A stretch of 64,000 bases of DNA from Entomospira nematocerorum (lineage in GTDB: Bacteria > Spirochaetota > Spirochaetia > WRBN01), in the NCBI RefSeq assembly GCF_028748105.1, contig NZ_CP118168.1, positions 930,001 to 994,000 on the forward strand, in the 5' to 3' direction. How positions within the stretch are numbered: position 1 is the first letter of the stretch; every line of letters starts with the position of its first letter. Made by a program: the position numbers and the translations under genes. Shown here piece by piece: positions 43,668 to 52,612 of the stretch. The notes under the pieces were generated by a model. The model worked only from the letters and a program-made list of their open reading frames with translations, was not told the DNA's origin and did not search any database.

Positions 43668-44147
43668 TTATCCCAGTAAAGAGAGTCTTTTAAACTCCTT
43701 TAATAAATATTCTTGTTCTAATAACATCGGCTCATTTGCATCATTTGTTTCGTGGTTTTTCCCTAAAAGATGTAAAATGCCATGGATGATTACTCGTTGA
43801 AGTTCTTCTTCCATAGAAACATGGAAAATTTCAGCGTGCTCTTTGACAACTGCTTGGCAGATAACAATGTCACCAAGACTAAAATATTCTTCGAGCTCTG
43901 TGTGTTCTACGTCTGAGGGGAGAAAGGAGTCTCCTTCAGTAAGGCAAAAGGTGAGAACATCAGTGGGTTTATCTTTGTTGCGAAAGTCTTTGTTGAGCAT
44001 TTGAATGCTCTCTTTATCAACAAAAGTAATACTAAATTGCATCGCTTGTATGGATGTAAATTGGTCTGCAACTGCTTTGACAAATGCTGATAGAGCACTT
44101 TCTTGAAAAGGTTCTATCAAGGGATCTTCATAAAAAATTTCGATCAT
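43668..44147 (-). CDS. ybeY: Endoribonuclease YbeY
   Basis: 159 residues; metal-dependent RNase for 16S rRNA 3' maturation and ribosome quality control. The H-x3-H-x5-H zinc site is HGILHLLGKNH. NKDFRNKDKPTDVLTFCL is the other family signature. The ATG overlaps the pgpH stop by 4 bases, a sign of translational coupling. Confidence 0.93.
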   Translation of the reverse strand: MIEIFYEDPLIEPFQESALSAFVKAVADQFTSIQAMQFSITFVDKESIQMLNKDFRNKDKPTDVLTFCLTEGDSFLPSDVEHTELEEYFSLGDIVICQAVVKEHAEIFHVSMEEELQRVIIHGILHLLGKNHETNDANEPMLLEQEYLLKEFKRLSLLG

Positions 44148-46114
44148 TTTTTTTTCTCCGGATACTCGATGCGATGGTGATATTGTCCTACAAGAGATTG
44201 GATAAGTGAGTGTTTTATCTTTCCAATATCCTTTAAAGTTAAGGGACTTTCATCAAGTTCATTTGTTTCAATTTTATGGGAAATAATATCTTCTACAAGT
44301 TTTGAAATTGAATTTTGACTAGGTTTTTTTATGGTATGACTTGCAGCTTCTACTGAGTCTGCTAGCATGACAGTTGCACTTTCTTTGGTGCGTGGCCGTG
44401 GACCTGGATAGCGAAAATCAGCTTCATTGAGGGATTGTTCATGTTCTGTAAGCTCTGTTTGTGCACGCGTATAAAAGAAGCTTACTAGACTCTGCCCGTG
44501 ATGTTGGCAAATAATATCTAAGATCTCCTGAGGTAACCCAATTTCTTTTCCTAGATCATATCCATTGCGTACATGGGCACGAATCATGGCAGCAGAGAGA
44601 TTGGCACGCATTTGGTTATGTTTATTTATGCCTTTTACTTGGTTTTCCACGAAATATTCAGGATTTTCCATCTTGCCTATATCATGATAGTATGCTCCTA
44701 CACGTGCAAGCAAACCATTAGCACCAATTCGCTGACAGGCATTCTCTGCAAGTATGGCAACATTGAGACTATGGGTATAGGTTCCAGGAGCCAAATACTG
44801 CAGTCTGCGTAATGTTGGAGCGTTGAGATCACATAAGTCTAGGAGTCTGTAGTGAGATGGGAGGTTTAGCACTCGCTCAATAATGGGACTGACGCCCAAA
44901 GCTATAGGTGCAACAATCAATCCAATGAGCATTGCAATCATCATGGTAATAATATTTAACTCTTCGGTAGCACTGCTTAAGCTAATTGTGAGAAGAACAA
45001 GTCCATGAACAAGAGATTGCCAGGGCGATGCGAAGAAGAGTTGTGTGCGTGTTTTAGCAATGGATGCAAGGTAGATAGCAAATGGTAGGGTTAGAAGAAG
45101 ATAGAGAGAGGATAGCATGTCAAAACCAACAGCAATCATGATAATGCCTTGATAGTATAATGCAAAGAGTAGTCCATGTCGGTACCCAAATAGAAATGTG
45201 ATCATAAATCCAAAGATGACGCCAGGCGCGAATAATATAGGGGGATATGTACTTTTATGACCAACCCATATAAGGATAAAAAAAGTACTAACCAATGCAA
45301 GTAGAGTGAGAAAGAGTAGCATATAATATCGCTTGGAAAAAGGGGCATAGCGGTGGAGTTTACTGACTTGCTCATGATAAATATGATAAATAATAAGGAT
45401 AAGTAGTATATTTATCATAAAAATATAGATAGTTGCTCCCAGTTGTTCTTGCCGAAGAATGGATGGGGAAATTTCGGTCACTAAGTGTCGTTCTATCCCT
45501 AGGTAAAGTAAATTTTGCTGTAAAAAAAGTTCTACAAGTGACTCTGTAAGGAGTTGAATGGGGACATCATAGTGGTTAATCTGGCTTTGTATATAGGTAT
45601 GGAGATTATCTTTAGTAATTAATCTTCTTGCTTGAACAATTGTATCAGCTTTTCCTTTTTCTCGTAAAAGAACAAACCCAGAAAGATGCCCTTCTCTAGA
45701 AAGCCCTTCATGAAGGTAGCCGATTTCATAAATTTCATGTAAAAGTTTATCTGTGAGGGTATAGATTAATTCAATATCATTTGCAGAGAGCTGTAATTGC
45801 TGAATTTTAGGATTAGCTAAGACACTCTCTAATACTGCACTTGGATTGTTTGTTTGCAACGTACTTTGGCGAACGAGATCAAAGTGTTGGCGAATTTTTT
45901 GAGTAGATTCACGTGTATAGCTTGGAATAAGAGCATGATTTTGAAAGGCATCATAGCGAGTACTAATATCGTGCCAGATAGGTCTTCCTTGAGCAAAAAA
46001 GAGGATGAGCGTGATAATAATGATTTGAAGCAAAATATAACTAAGTAAGTAGAATCGTTGGTGAATTAATGGCTTCATGAAATGTGTAAAAAAATGATAC
46101 TTAGGGTTAAACAT
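44144..46114 (-). CDS. pgpH: 7TM-HD family (PgpH-like) cyclic di-AMP phosphodiesterase
   Basis: 656 residues. One N-terminal helix, an extracytoplasmic 7TMR-HDED domain (~50-240), about seven helices (~245-420), then a cytosolic HD domain with YYHDIGKMENPEYF and ICQHHGQSLVSFFYTRA. In Listeria PgpH this architecture degrades cyclic di-AMP; a similar role is inferred here. Leads the conserved pgpH-ybeY-corC order. GGAGAGGC precedes the ATG. Confidence 0.9.
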   Translation of the reverse strand: MFNPKYHFFTHFMKPLIHQRFYLLSYILLQIIIITLILFFAQGRPIWHDISTRYDAFQNHALIPSYTRESTQKIRQHFDLVRQSTLQTNNPSAVLESVLANPKIQQLQLSANDIELIYTLTDKLLHEIYEIGYLHEGLSREGHLSGFVLLREKGKADTIVQARRLITKDNLHTYIQSQINHYDVPIQLLTESLVELFLQQNLLYLGIERHLVTEISPSILRQEQLGATIYIFMINILLILIIYHIYHEQVSKLHRYAPFSKRYYMLLFLTLLALVSTFFILIWVGHKSTYPPILFAPGVIFGFMITFLFGYRHGLLFALYYQGIIMIAVGFDMLSSLYLLLTLPFAIYLASIAKTRTQLFFASPWQSLVHGLVLLTISLSSATEELNIITMMIAMLIGLIVAPIALGVSPIIERVLNLPSHYRLLDLCDLNAPTLRRLQYLAPGTYTHSLNVAILAENACQRIGANGLLARVGAYYHDIGKMENPEYFVENQVKGINKHNQMRANLSAAMIRAHVRNGYDLGKEIGLPQEILDIICQHHGQSLVSFFYTRAQTELTEHEQSLNEADFRYPGPRPRTKESATVMLADSVEAASHTIKKPSQNSISKLVEDIISHKIETNELDESPLTLKDIGKIKHSLIQSLVGQYHHRIEYPEKKK

Positions 46115-46295
46115 GCCTCTCCTTTAAGCTATGAGCTATTTTTATATTTTGGTGTGAATTTTTAAAAAAGTCAATAGATGTTTCAGGTTCAGGTTCGATA
46201 CTCTTATTGTAGGCTTTTATTTTGAGCATGGCGGAGAGAACTAATTGATAGAGGATACAGATCATAACATTCGTCAAGATCGTGGGGAGTATTTT

Positions 46296-48422
46296 ATGCG
46301 CATAGCACATACAGCACAACAAGTTGTGCTTCCAATATCTGCCCATTATGCTGGTAATTTTACTGTTACCACAACACTTGCAAAAGATGAATATTTACTT
46401 GCAAAAGACTTTATGGCTGGCGAGAGTAATATTCAGCTGGGAATGGAGAAAATACCTTTACTTGCACAAAAAAAAACAGATTACGCCGGGCAACCGATTG
46501 CTCTCGTATTAGCACCTACAATCTGGCAGGCTAATGTCAATAGGCAGTCATTGCAGGTTACATATGAGGGGAAGCCTCGCTTTAAATTGGATATGATTCA
46601 TGCTGGAAAGAGTACAGATGAATCATTGGTAGGAGAGGTTGTTGTTCAAAGAAAGGTGACAAGAGGATTTGATCTCGATTATATTTTTGATAGCGCCCAT
46701 GAAACTTACAAGAAAAAGTATCATATAGAAGGAACAATTCTCAACCTTGAAGATAGTCTGGGTGCTTTTGCCTGCTATGAATTAGATAAAATTGTTGTTT
46801 ATATTATATCGCCCTGGCCGCAACGAGTTAAGGAATCCTTACAAAAAGTTTTTAATTTACAATCAAATAGTATAGAAATTCGATCTTGTAAAGGGTCTGT
46901 TCCTCAGGATCTCTTTGGCGTCCATGCTCATTTAGCTGCATGCTATGTAGTTGGAGCATTACTGCGTACAGGTAAGTCTAGTAGATTGGTACTGAGTGGT
47001 AAAAGACCTTTTTTTAGTAGTAATATTGGTGGTAATTTACATGTAGAAATTGCAGCAGCACGTAATAAAGAGGGAGCTCTTCTAGCGTTACGTTGCCATG
47101 CTGTCTTTCATGCGGGAGCTTTTGCTATTGCACTTGATGAGGTTATTGATCGCATGGTGTGGGCCTTTGGGGTACGGTATCGTAAAATTGCACTTGGTAT
47201 TAACATAGAGGCACGGCGTACGCAAGAGGAGCCAGCGTTACCAGAAAGCACTTTTGGGGTGGCGGGTGTCAATTATGTTTTAGAATTGTTTTTATCTACT
47301 TTTTATGGTGCAGATCGCCATCGGAGTATTAAGGAATGGGCTTCTATCGTTTATGGAAAGGGTGATATTGATGCTTTCAATCATGAGTGGAAACATGATA
47401 CATCGTATATTGCCATTATAAAAAAGCTTTATAATATTTCTGATTATACGAGGAAGTATGATGCTTATCAACAAGAGGCGTTACTTCGTAAAAATAAGCA
47501 TCTTCGCTATCGATTAGAGCCTTACCGAGGTATTGCGATGGCATTAGGTGAAATTCCTAGTGGATTTTTACGGCATCATTATTCTCACCTCTGGGTTGAA
47601 ATGGTTTTAGTCTCTTCTGTTAAGTTGATTGTCAAGACAAATGCTTTCTCTCTTAATAGAAATACCAATAAGATTTGGCATGAATTTGTATCGAAACAGT
47701 TACGTATCGAGGAGCAGTATATTGATTTTTATACAGGATCAGAGGTGAATTTGGAGGCCATTGTCGCTTCACAAAGCGAAGCAGGATCGATGCTCGGAAG
47801 TAATGTTCATAGCATGATGATGCTTTTAGAAGATACGTGTAGTGAGCTTCAGAAGAAGCGATTTCGAGAACATCTTCCTATTAGTGTCATGATGCAAGAC
47901 AAGAAGTATCGTCGTTGGAAAGAGCATCAATTTGAAGGAGATCTTCTTGATAGAATAAGTCGTATAGGGGTTGTCAGTGAGGTAGAGGTAGATATTCATA
48001 CGCTAAATGTGTATACGCGTTCTCTCCATATTGTTGCTGATGTTGGGCGTGTTCTTGCACCCAGTACGGCTTTAAATCAAATGTATTTGGATATTGAAAA
48101 AACATTACATGTATTAAGCCATCTTCATGCTAAGACAAGAGAGGAGAGGGATTATCCTGATGTTAATGTAGCTAGAACCGTCTTGATGCCAGAGAGGATA
48201 AAGGTAGATTTTTTAGAAAAACGACAACGGCAAGGTTCGAAGAGTCGAGCTTTGAGCGGACTAATACAGACAGTACTGCCTGTGGCTCATATTAAAGCTG
48301 TCAATCAAGCACTCAGTAGTCATATTTCCTATATGTCTCTTCGCAATGAGTCCATTTATTTACAGCATCAATGGCAAGACGTTTTGAATATGATAAGACA
48401 TCGCTCAGGGGAAGGAGAGTAA
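46296..48422 (+). CDS. Xanthine-dehydrogenase-like large (molybdenum-type) subunit, divergent
   Basis: 708 residues from ATG 46296 (GGGGAG upstream). It follows the order of XDH/aldehyde oxidase large subunits: an a/b-hammerhead-type opening (AGNFTVTTTLAKDEYLLAKDFMAGE...AGQPIALVLAPTIWQA), then NLEDSLGAFACYE and LFGVHAHLAACYVVGAL...SGKRPFF, and FHAGAFAIALDEV. Usual molybdopterin contacts are not found: the GGGFGG(K/R) loop region reads SCKGSVPQDLFGVHAH, and I see no QGQG-type or catalytic GExx Glu segment. The protein may bind a different cofactor or have lost hydroxylase activity. The companion Fe-S and FAD subunits follow immediately. Confidence 0.7.
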   Translation: MRIAHTAQQVVLPISAHYAGNFTVTTTLAKDEYLLAKDFMAGESNIQLGMEKIPLLAQKKTDYAGQPIALVLAPTIWQANVNRQSLQVTYEGKPRFKLDMIHAGKSTDESLVGEVVVQRKVTRGFDLDYIFDSAHETYKKKYHIEGTILNLEDSLGAFACYELDKIVVYIISPWPQRVKESLQKVFNLQSNSIEIRSCKGSVPQDLFGVHAHLAACYVVGALLRTGKSSRLVLSGKRPFFSSNIGGNLHVEIAAARNKEGALLALRCHAVFHAGAFAIALDEVIDRMVWAFGVRYRKIALGINIEARRTQEEPALPESTFGVAGVNYVLELFLSTFYGADRHRSIKEWASIVYGKGDIDAFNHEWKHDTSYIAIIKKLYNISDYTRKYDAYQQEALLRKNKHLRYRLEPYRGIAMALGEIPSGFLRHHYSHLWVEMVLVSSVKLIVKTNAFSLNRNTNKIWHEFVSKQLRIEEQYIDFYTGSEVNLEAIVASQSEAGSMLGSNVHSMMMLLEDTCSELQKKRFREHLPISVMMQDKKYRRWKEHQFEGDLLDRISRIGVVSEVEVDIHTLNVYTRSLHIVADVGRVLAPSTALNQMYLDIEKTLHVLSHLHAKTREERDYPDVNVARTVLMPERIKVDFLEKRQRQGSKSRALSGLIQTVLPVAHIKAVNQALSSHISYMSLRNESIYLQHQWQDVLNMIRHRSGEGE

Positions 48423-48428
48423 ATATTT

Positions 48429-48896
48429 ATGAGGATTCAATTTTTTTTGAATAATGAGTCTGTTGAAACGAATGTGCCACCTCATTTACGTCTCAGTGCA
48501 CTATTAGATCAATTAGATGTACCTAGTAGTTATCTCTCGTGTCATAGTGGGGCTTGTGGAAAGTGTTTGATTCTTCTCGATGGTCATTTGATTTATTCGT
48601 GTTTGTTGACGGTATTTGAGATTCGGCATCACCATATAACCACCATAACAAGATGGCTAGAAACAGAGATATCTCGACAAATTACAATGGCACAATCTAT
48701 TTTGGATATTGGCTTATGTCCTCACTGTAAACATGCTCGATACTTATCATTAATTCATTTTTTAGATCGTAAGGGTAGAAAGGTATCAGATATTAAGGAG
48801 TATTTATCCCTTGTTAATTGTAGCTGTACCAGTAATCTACAATTGACAAAATTGTTTCAGTTTATGGATAAAGTGAGAGAGCGGTATGAACGATAA
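48429..48896 (+). CDS. XDH-like two-[2Fe-2S] subunit
   Basis: 155 residues of the CoxS/XdhC type. The plant-ferredoxin cluster site C-x4-C-x2-C-x11-C is intact (CHSGACGKCLILLDG...YSC). The second helical cluster C-x2-C-x30-C-x-C is also intact (CPHC ... NCSC), close to the usual x31 spacing. It should pass electrons between the large subunit and the FAD subunit. GGAG lies upstream; it overlaps the next gene by 11 bases. Confidence 0.85.
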   Translation: MRIQFFLNNESVETNVPPHLRLSALLDQLDVPSSYLSCHSGACGKCLILLDGHLIYSCLLTVFEIRHHHITTITRWLETEISRQITMAQSILDIGLCPHCKHARYLSLIHFLDRKGRKVSDIKEYLSLVNCSCTSNLQLTKLFQFMDKVRERYER

Positions 48897-49746
48897 ATAT
48901 ATTGCACCAGAGATGTTGTCTCCGAATAACTTGTCACAATTAGCGCAAATGATGGATCGCAGACCTAAAGCATTGCTTATTGCTGGAGGAGTACATGTAC
49001 TTACACGGCAGGATAGTGAACTTTTTTTACTTCCACCAGAAGTTATTTTTTTAAAACAGGTCAGTGAGTTATCTCGATTAACACGTAATGATCGTATGTT
49101 GGAAATTGGTGCATGTGTAACGTTGCAGCGACTCTTTGAACAAGCACAAGATTATTTGCCGGCGATTGTAATCTATGCATTACGTAATATTGCAAATGTT
49201 GCTATTCGTAATCAGGCAACTATTGGTGGGAGCTTAGCAATTTCGAGCTATCGTAGTGACTTATTTTTGGTTTTTGCTATTTTGGGTGCAAAGGTAGAAA
49301 TTCGCTCTCTCAAGGATGGAAAATTGAAAAAAGTGAAACGAGTGGCTCTGATCCGGTTAGTAAGAGAAGGATTTTTAATATTAGATAGCCAAGATGTCAT
49401 TGTTAATATTAGACTACCCATTTCTGATTGGACAAATTGGCAATTTTTAAAGCTACACCGCCCATTTAGTACTGATAAACGGAGTTTAGTTATTGTTATC
49501 GTAGCACGAGTAGAAAAAGATATTATTCATTCCTTTCATATGGGGACTCTTGTTCAAGGAAGGTACCTCGTGTATGATTACACTCTGGATGCTCAATTAA
49601 TAGGAAGGAGATACCCGATTTTACAGAAGGATATGCTGTTTTTTCAGAATTTACTAGAAGAGAGTCTTGATCATGAAGAGTACGTCATGACAGATTATGT
49701 TCGCTATACTCTCATCTCTGTAGCGATGAAATTTCTTCGTGGGTAA
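48886..49746 (+). CDS. XDH-like FAD-binding subunit
   Basis: 286 residues of the CoxM/XdhB family. FAD loops are ALLIAGGVHVLTRQ (normally AGGTDLL-like) and NQATIGGSLAISSYRSDLFLVF, corresponding to the TIGGNLA...SD motif. NIANVAIRNQATIGG is typical of this subunit. The C-terminal domain is shorter than usual. The translational overlap with the Fe-S gene indicates a single complex. Followed by ftsY, which has its own promoter. Confidence 0.82.
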   Translation: MNDKYIAPEMLSPNNLSQLAQMMDRRPKALLIAGGVHVLTRQDSELFLLPPEVIFLKQVSELSRLTRNDRMLEIGACVTLQRLFEQAQDYLPAIVIYALRNIANVAIRNQATIGGSLAISSYRSDLFLVFAILGAKVEIRSLKDGKLKKVKRVALIRLVREGFLILDSQDVIVNIRLPISDWTNWQFLKLHRPFSTDKRSLVIVIVARVEKDIIHSFHMGTLVQGRYLVYDYTLDAQLIGRRYPILQKDMLFFQNLLEESLDHEEYVMTDYVRYTLISVAMKFLRG

Positions 49747-49764
49747 AAGTACAGATTGTGCTTC

Positions 49765-49793
49765 TTGCATTTTGTAGCTAACTTTGATATACT
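49765..49793 (+). promoter_or_regulatory. Promoter of ftsY, predicted leaderless
   Basis: TTGCAT (49765-49770), 17-base spacer, TATACT (49788-49793), seven bases to the ATG at 49801. Confidence 0.75.
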
Positions 49794-49800
49794 TACAGAT

Positions 49801-50661
49801 ATGGCAGGATTTGGTAGCAAAATACGTGATTTTTTTAAAAAATCATCACTGAGTAGTAGTTTTTACGAAGATCTAGAGGATCGCCTGATTGAGGCAGATT
49901 TAGGTCCTAAGTTAGCCGTGGAGTTATCTGAACTTCTTTCTAAGGCGAAGGCAAAAGACATTGAAACCTTTAAAAATGTGCTATCTGATAAGATCTCGCC
50001 ATTAATTATTGGTGACCAGCTAACGTTATCTAGAGAAAAACCTAATGTCCTGATGTTTTTAGGTGTTAATGGGGTGGGAAAGACTACTAGTATTGCTAAA
50101 GTGGCACATTATTTCCATCAACAAGGACACAGGAATATTGTTGCAGCAGCCGGTGATACCTTTCGTGCAGCTGCTAGTGAACAGTTGTCTATTCATGGTG
50201 AACGTTTGGGTTTTCGTGTTATTAAAAGTCACACTGGTGCTGATTCAGCAGCAGTTGTTCATGATGCCTTAACTTCTGCTATTGCACATAAGGATGATCT
50301 GCTATTGATTGATACGGCAGGAAGAATGCATAATCGTAGTGAGCTATTACATGAGTTGCGAAAAATGGATAAAATTATTCGTCAACGGGTTAGCGACAGT
50401 GACTACAAGCGTATTTTAGTAATCGATGTGAATACTGGTCAAAACTGCCTGCGACAAGCAGAGGTTTTTCATGAGGCTGTACAGTTATCTGGAATTATTG
50501 CTACGAAATATGACGGTACCGCTAAAGGAGGCGTCCTTGTAGCCTTAGCGCGAGAGTTGCGTATTCCAATTTATTTTTTAGGAACAGGAGAAGCACCTAG
50601 CGATTTGCATGTCTTTGATGCAAAGCAATTTACACAAGAGTTAGTTACACTAGATTTTTAA
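49801..50661 (+). CDS. ftsY: Signal recognition particle receptor FtsY
   Basis: 286 residues: only the NG GTPase core, without the long acidic A domain of E. coli. The N domain is followed by GVNGVGKTTSIAKVA (G1), DTFRAAASEQL, DTAGRMHNRSELLHEL (G3) and TKYDGTAKGG. It receives ribosome-SRP complexes at the membrane. The start at 49801 (MAGFGSKIRDFFKK, an amphipathic membrane-targeting helix) fits the promoter position; the longer frame from 49756 would begin upstream of the -35 box. Confidence 0.95.
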   Translation: MAGFGSKIRDFFKKSSLSSSFYEDLEDRLIEADLGPKLAVELSELLSKAKAKDIETFKNVLSDKISPLIIGDQLTLSREKPNVLMFLGVNGVGKTTSIAKVAHYFHQQGHRNIVAAAGDTFRAAASEQLSIHGERLGFRVIKSHTGADSAAVVHDALTSAIAHKDDLLLIDTAGRMHNRSELLHELRKMDKIIRQRVSDSDYKRILVIDVNTGQNCLRQAEVFHEAVQLSGIIATKYDGTAKGGVLVALARELRIPIYFLGTGEAPSDLHVFDAKQFTQELVTLDF

Positions 50662-50673
50662 GGAAGAAAGAGT

Positions 50674-51378
50674 GTGAATAGAATGATGTCTATTGGAAGA
50701 GTCTGGATATTCTTACTTGGAATTCTCTGTAGTGGCTATAGCCTGTTTGCACAAAGTGAATTTTATCAATCAAATTCACTATTTCAGCCTGTGGGAGCTG
50801 TCTTAGATAGTTTACCAGTTGACGGATTCGCTCTTCATATCAAACCCAGTCAAACTTATGGATCTCTCTTATACGAAGAGAGGCTACATTATTATGATAA
50901 CATATTACAGGAACACTGGCATTTCTTCTATTTAGCTGATGGAAGACTACATGCTAAGAAAAAACTTGATAAATCATATGCTTTTACTTATGAAGAGATT
51001 TTTATTTATAATCGAATGAAAGAACTGCGTATGGTTATTGTAACTCAAAAACAGTATCTTTTTAATGATAATCATACTTTATGGAAAATAGAAAATAATC
51101 TTCATAAAATTGCTTTGCAGGGTGTTTCTCTTTTACATATCGAAGATAGGACACCTTTTAAAAAGGATCCATTATTGCAGGAACAAATAGAGGAAATTTG
51201 GCAGGATGGTATCTTGACGGAGATTAAATTTTATCGATTTGGTGAAGTACAGCGTAGCAAGGTAATCGAAAGTGAACAGCGTTTTAGTGAAACTATTTAT
51301 AATAGAGGTCAAGCGGTATTTAGACGTACTGTCAATAATGATGTAGTTCTCCATGAAGAGTATCTCGATGAAGAATAA
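50674..51378 (+). CDS. Hypothetical exported protein between ftsY and the LolC/E-like gene
   Basis: 234 residues from GTG 50674 (AAGGAAG seven bases upstream; ATG codons at 50683 and 50686 are alternatives). A signal peptide (VWIFLLGILCSGYSLFAQS) predicts a periplasmic product. The body has repeated short beta-strand-like pieces ending in RTVNNDVVLHEEYLDEE, reminiscent of toxin-repeat/MORN-like antiparallel sheets, but I recognise no family. It overlaps the LolC/E-like gene by 11 bases, so a role in lipoprotein or envelope handling is possible by association only. Confidence 0.65.
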   Translation: MNRMMSIGRVWIFLLGILCSGYSLFAQSEFYQSNSLFQPVGAVLDSLPVDGFALHIKPSQTYGSLLYEERLHYYDNILQEHWHFFYLADGRLHAKKKLDKSYAFTYEEIFIYNRMKELRMVIVTQKQYLFNDNHTLWKIENNLHKIALQGVSLLHIEDRTPFKKDPLLQEQIEEIWQDGILTEIKFYRFGEVQRSKVIESEQRFSETIYNRGQAVFRRTVNNDVVLHEEYLDEE

Positions 51379-52612
51379 TTTTCAAATTTTAAGTGTGATT
51401 GCTTGGCGATATTTTTTACCGCCTGCCAAAAGTGGACGGCGTTCTGGCATCATTTTAGCTGTCTTAGGTGTAACGGTAGGTGTATTAGCCATGGTTGTTG
51501 TGATGTCAATTATGAATGGTTTACAGCAAGGGTATATTCGGACTATATTAGAGGTTGAGAGTGCTCATGTCCAAGTATACACAAAAGATTACCTGTCTGA
51601 TGATGATTTGGATAAGATGAAGTTCATCTTTTCGTTCTATAATGTAGAGACCATCGTACCGTTAATAAAGCAGACAACAATGATGCGTCCTCTTTGGGGT
51701 GATTATAAAGCGATACAATTGATTGCCCTTGACCCTAATTATATGTATACAGATAAAGGTTTTATACAGTCCTTGAATATTATCAGTGGTGAACTACCTC
51801 CATATGGTTCTATTGTCCTTGGTAAGGAGTTGGCTGCCATTCATGGTGTAGATAAGGGTAGTTTAGTAACGATTATTGTTTTACCTGAGGGTAGTCAAGA
51901 GCCTTATGAATTGACCCTTGAGGTAAGTGGAATTTTTGAGAGTAAATACTATACATTTGATGCTACGCTGGCTTTAATGAATTTAGAACATATGATTGAT
52001 TTATTGGGAAGTAAGAAAGCTCTTTTTTATAATGTCAAGTTGAAAAATCCACTCCAGGCCACTGCATTAGTCGGTGAGTTACAAAAAAGGGGATACGATA
52101 CCGCAAGTTGGCAGGATTACAATAAAACATTTTTCGGAGCATTGCGTATGGAGAAGCGATTAATGACTTTTCTCTTACAGCTTATCTTTGTTGTTACTGC
52201 AGTGAATATTTATCAGGGACGTAGAAGAATGATGCTTCAAAAGGAGCGCGAGTCATTAATTTTGCGTACATTAGGCTTATCACATCAAGATGTCATTCGT
52301 ATTTTTACTTTGCAGGGAACATTTATTGGCATTCTTGGCATAATTAATGGTCTCATATTGGGACTACTTTTATCCTATTATATTAATCCTATTGTGCAGT
52401 GGGGAACGTTAATATTGAATATAGTGCTGAATGCTTTCGGTATTCAAGTATATGCTTTGTATGATAGCTCTATCTTTTATATAAGTGAAATTCCTGTGGA
52501 GATTTTGGGAGGTGATTTGCTTCGCATTACTATGAGTGCGATCATGATAACTTCTTTTGCAGGCTGGATAGCTGGACGATCTTATCATAAAGATCGCCCA
52601 TTGGAGTTATAG
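51368..52612 (+). CDS. LolC/LolE-family lipoprotein-releasing ABC permease
   Basis: 414 residues from ATG 51368 (GAAGAG upstream; ATG 51353 is an alternative). One helix near the N-terminus (SGIILAVLGVTVGVLAMVVVMSIMNG, the LolC/E hallmark), a large periplasmic domain (~55-265), then three C-terminal helices with ILRTLGLSHQDVIRIFTLQGTFIGILG, the FtsX/MacB-type signature. It should extract lipoproteins from the inner membrane. Only one permease gene and no LolD ATPase are adjacent, suggesting a homodimeric permease with the ATPase elsewhere. The last 6 bases overlap pgm. Confidence 0.87.
   Translation: MKNNFQILSVIAWRYFLPPAKSGRRSGIILAVLGVTVGVLAMVVVMSIMNGLQQGYIRTILEVESAHVQVYTKDYLSDDDLDKMKFIFSFYNVETIVPLIKQTTMMRPLWGDYKAIQLIALDPNYMYTDKGFIQSLNIISGELPPYGSIVLGKELAAIHGVDKGSLVTIIVLPEGSQEPYELTLEVSGIFESKYYTFDATLALMNLEHMIDLLGSKKALFYNVKLKNPLQATALVGELQKRGYDTASWQDYNKTFFGALRMEKRLMTFLLQLIFVVTAVNIYQGRRRMMLQKERESLILRTLGLSHQDVIRIFTLQGTFIGILGIINGLILGLLLSYYINPIVQWGTLILNIVLNAFGIQVYALYDSSIFYISEIPVEILGGDLLRITMSAIMITSFAGWIAGRSYHKDRPLEL

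Noticed and set aside
46107..46346. 79-residue minus-strand frame before pgpH
   Set aside because: No family resemblance, overlaps the divergent promoter region and the start of the XDH-like gene; no ribosome site.
46296..48422. Calling this gene xanthine dehydrogenase outright
   Set aside because: The molybdopterin-binding loops and catalytic Glu are not recognisable, so a named activity cannot be supported.
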